Positions 5,094 through 6,532 of a stretch of DNA of 6,532 nt are shown in pieces; positions within the stretch are counted from its first letter, which is position 1, and each line of letters opens with the position of its first letter. The notes under the pieces were generated by a model. It made no database searches. It was not told the DNA's origin and saw only the letters and a program-made list of their open reading frames with translations. Made by a program: the position numbers and the translations under genes. Source of the stretch: JBOGED01 sp050743625 (GTDB lineage Bacteria; Actinomycetota; Nitriliruptoria; Euzebyales; Egibacteraceae); the NCBI GenBank assembly GCA_050743625.1, contig JBOGED010000443.1:1-6532 (forward strand). Reading direction: 5' to 3'.

Positions 5094-6236
5094 ATGTGCA
5101 CCATCCGGAGGATCACCGGCGGGCGCGTCGAGTTGGTCGAGCTCGCCGCCCTTGACAGCGCGTTGGCCGGCGACGGGGTCATCTGGATCGACCTGGTCGG
5201 CCGTGATGGCCAGCACGAGATGGTTCTGCGCCGGCTCGGGCTGTCCGACCTCGAGGTAGAGGACCTGCTCGAGACAGCGGTCCATCCAAAGGCCGAGATC
5301 GGGCATGGGCACCTCGTCACTGTCGTCCACGGCTTAGACCTTGACTACGCCCAGGAGCAGTCCGAGTTCGAGATCGAGACCATCGAGCTGGACGGCGTCC
5401 TCGGGCCGAACTGGGTCGTCACCCACGCTGACCGCGCGCTCGAGGTCATCCGTGCGGCGGCGAGAACGGTCGAGGACGACCCGTCGATGATCCCTACGCC
5501 CTGCGCGCTGCTCCACCTGGTGCTCGACACGATTGTCGACGAGTACGAGCCGTTCCTCGAGCAGTTCATCCCCCACCGCATCGACGCGATCGAGGACGCG
5601 TTGTTCGGCGACCAGCTGTCGACCGCGGTGCGTCGCGAGATCTACCTGCGGCGCCGCGACGTCATCCGCCTCCAGCGCGTCACGATCCCCCAGGCCGAGG
5701 CGATGCGGGAGCTGGTCCGGCTCACGCAGTCCACGACGTTCGCCTGCGACGACGCGGCGCTGTTCCGGGACATCGCGGACCGGCTGGACCGCGTCGCGAG
5801 CCTGACCACGACCCTGCGCGCCGAGCTGGACAGCGCCTTCGACCACTACTTCTCCGCTGTCACTACCAGCCAGAACGAGGTGATGAGGATCCTCACGATG
5901 GTGTCGGCGATCCTCCTCCCGCTCACAGTCGTTGTGGGCGTCTACGGGATGAACTTCACGTACATGCCCGAGCTTGACGAGCGCTGGGCCTATCCCGCCG
6001 TGATGGCCCTTAACGCGGCGATCGTCGTGGTCGGCCTGCTGTTCTTCCGCGCGCGGGGATGGATCGGCCGCCGGCGATCGATGGACGTGCACCGGGGTCC
6101 GCTCGAGATCCCGGTCCTCGGACAGGTCCTGCGCCTTCCCACCCTGGGCGCGCGGGCGGTGGGTGCCGTCGGCCGGCGGGCCATCCGCCTGGCACCGTGG
6201 CGCGCGGCTCGCTACCATCACGTCGAGCGCCGCTAA
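5094..6236 (+). CDS. corA: CorA-family magnesium/divalent cation channel with a basic C-terminal extension
   Basis: CorA proteins are pentameric inner-membrane channels for Mg2+ (and Co2+ or Ni2+). The 380-residue protein has the alpha/beta cytoplasmic domain (about 1-140, including HPKAEIG at 64-70) and a long stalk helix (about 160-265). TM1 (about 264-284) ends in the diagnostic YGMNF (284-288), followed by the periplasmic loop TYMPELDERW with acidic residues at the pore mouth and TM2 (about 301-319). In most CorA proteins the chain ends within a few residues of an RxKGWL-like motif. Here RARGWI (319-324) is followed by about 56 more residues, Arg-rich and probably cytoplasmic. The ATG at 5094 is the only good start, because the frame meets a TAG about 30 bases upstream. 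No Shine-Dalgarno sequence stands at the right distance; the purine run at 5065-5075 is about 20 bases away. The 42-bp gap shared with divergent recG must hold both start regions. Transport specificity cannot be told from sequence alone. Confidence 0.93.
   Translation: MCTIRRITGGRVELVELAALDSALAGDGVIWIDLVGRDGQHEMVLRRLGLSDLEVEDLLETAVHPKAEIGHGHLVTVVHGLDLDYAQEQSEFEIETIELDGVLGPNWVVTHADRALEVIRAAARTVEDDPSMIPTPCALLHLVLDTIVDEYEPFLEQFIPHRIDAIEDALFGDQLSTAVRREIYLRRRDVIRLQRVTIPQAEAMRELVRLTQSTTFACDDAALFRDIADRLDRVASLTTTLRAELDSAFDHYFSAVTTSQNEVMRILTMVSAILLPLTVVVGVYGMNFTYMPELDERWAYPAVMALNAAIVVVGLLFFRARGWIGRRRSMDVHRGPLEIPVLGQVLRLPTLGARAVGAVGRRAIRLAPWRAARYHHVERR
6189..6218 (+). promoter_or_regulatory. Possible rpmB promoter inside the end of corA
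   Basis: CTGGCA (6189-6194) matches TTGACA at four of six positions and is followed after 18 bases by TACCAT (6213-6218), a good TANNNT -10 box. Transcription would start near 6225, giving a leader of about 55 bases. rpmB could instead be read through from corA, which ends only 43 bases upstream. Confidence 0.3.
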
Positions 6237-6279
6237 CCGTCGGCGCATTTGCTTATTGTCGACATCCGAGGTTCCTACG

Positions 6280-6483
6280 ATGGCTGCCGTCTGCGAGATT
6301 TGCGATAAGAGGCCCCGTTTCAACTACCAGGTGAGCTTCTCGCACAAGCGCAGCAAGCGTCGCTGGAACCCCAACGTCCAGCGGATCCGCATCTTCAAGG
6401 ACGGCCGGGTACGCCGCGCGACCGTCTGCACGTCGTGCATGAAGGCGGGCAAGGTGGTCCGCCCGCCCCAGCGAAGCGCCTAG
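6280..6483 (+). CDS. rpmB: 50S ribosomal protein L28 (zinc-ribbon CxxC form)
   Basis: L28 is a small structural protein of the large ribosomal subunit. The 67-residue chain begins MAAVCEICDKRPRF and contains the family core VSFSHKRSKRRWNPNVQRIRI (18-38) and a C-terminal VCTSCMKAGKVVR. The two CxxC pairs, C5-E-I-C8 and C50-T-S-C53, form the four-cysteine zinc-binding version of L28; many Actinomycetota also encode a second, cysteine-free paralogue used under zinc limitation. The ATG at 6280 is supported by CGAGG (6267-6271) eight bases upstream and by the universal N-terminus. It lies 43 bases after corA on the same strand, and a strong hairpin follows 11 bases after its stop. The rpmB position divergent from the recG arm is typical of Actinomycetota, although other genes usually fill the interval. 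Confidence 0.96.
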   Translation: MAAVCEICDKRPRFNYQVSFSHKRSKRRWNPNVQRIRIFKDGRVRRATVCTSCMKAGKVVRPPQRSA

Positions 6484-6494
6484 CGTTTCCGTGT

Positions 6495-6532
6495 GTGCTG
6501 GATCCCGGCGGTATATCGCCGGGATCCAGCAC
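6495..6532 (+). terminator. Large perfect hairpin after rpmB, probable terminator
   Basis: GTGCTGGATCCCGGCG (6495-6510) and CGCCGGGATCCAGCAC (6517-6532) are exact reverse complements separated by the loop GTATAT, making a 16-bp GC-rich stem that starts 11 bases after the rpmB stop codon. The window ends on the last base of the right arm, so the stem may be longer and any U-tract cannot be seen. Its position fits a transcription terminator for rpmB or corA-rpmB. Confidence 0.75.

Noticed and set aside
5052..5330. Extension of recG by 93 codons to an upstream ATG
   Set aside because: The extension would overlap the conserved start of corA and shows no RecG similarity. MDASKWLE at 5051 gives the normal length.
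6257..6264. TGTCGACA palindrome upstream of rpmB as a regulator site
   Set aside because: Eight bases are too few to call, and it does not match a known operator such as an actinobacterial SOS box.
5334..6323. 329-codon minus-strand open frame opposite corA
   Set aside because: Its composition is dominated by Arg, Asp, Glu and Val with no recognisable fold, and it is a shadow of corA.
1..6532. A CRISPR array, tRNA, toxin-antitoxin pair or multi-gene defence island
   Set aside because: No spaced repeats, no cloverleaf-like sequence and no paired small genes were seen. DUF3800 stands alone among core genes.

Overview
The window is high-GC bacterial chromosome. Sampled 60-base blocks in the housekeeping genes give about 65-68% GC, and several genes use GTG starts. 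The gene set points to Actinomycetota: a SepIVA-type coiled-coil protein directly after coaD, an L28 protein with two CxxC pairs, and the cluster rpmB / recG / rsmD / coaD with rpmB divergent from the recG arm. This assignment is inference from gene content and order, and I cannot name a genus.

Layout from left to right. Positions 1-124 (minus strand) encode the C-terminal BBE-type segment of an FAD-linked oxidase. There is no room for its N-terminal FAD domain, so it looks like a gene remnant. Positions 125-287 hold no gene but contain a perfect 32-bp palindrome (211-242), probably the terminator of the neighbouring minus-strand operon. Three minus-strand genes form that operon: rsmD (16S rRNA m2G966 methyltransferase), coaD (overlapping rsmD by 4 bases as GTGA) and a sepIVA-like gene (12-bp gap, with its Shine-Dalgarno sequence overlapping the coaD stop). 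A plus-strand DUF3800 gene (2087-2899, about 52% GC with ATA and TTA codons) then sits between rsmD and recG, which are commonly neighbours. It has a good promoter of its own, a leader of about 110 nt, and a dyad covering its ribosome binding site. recG (minus) ends 31 bp beyond it in convergent orientation. A 42-bp gap separates recG from divergent corA (plus), whose product has an unusual basic C-terminal tail. rpmB (plus) follows, with a large perfect hairpin at the window edge.

Most of the content is core cell function: ribosome modification and structure (RsmD, L28), coenzyme A synthesis (CoaD), replication-fork and recombination repair (RecG), envelope growth and division (SepIVA-like) and divalent cation uptake (CorA). 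The accessory elements are the DUF3800 insertion and the oxidase remnant. I see no convincing new multi-gene system. The DUF3800 locus and its control region are the most interesting part. No tRNA, rRNA, CRISPR array, transposase or origin was recognised.
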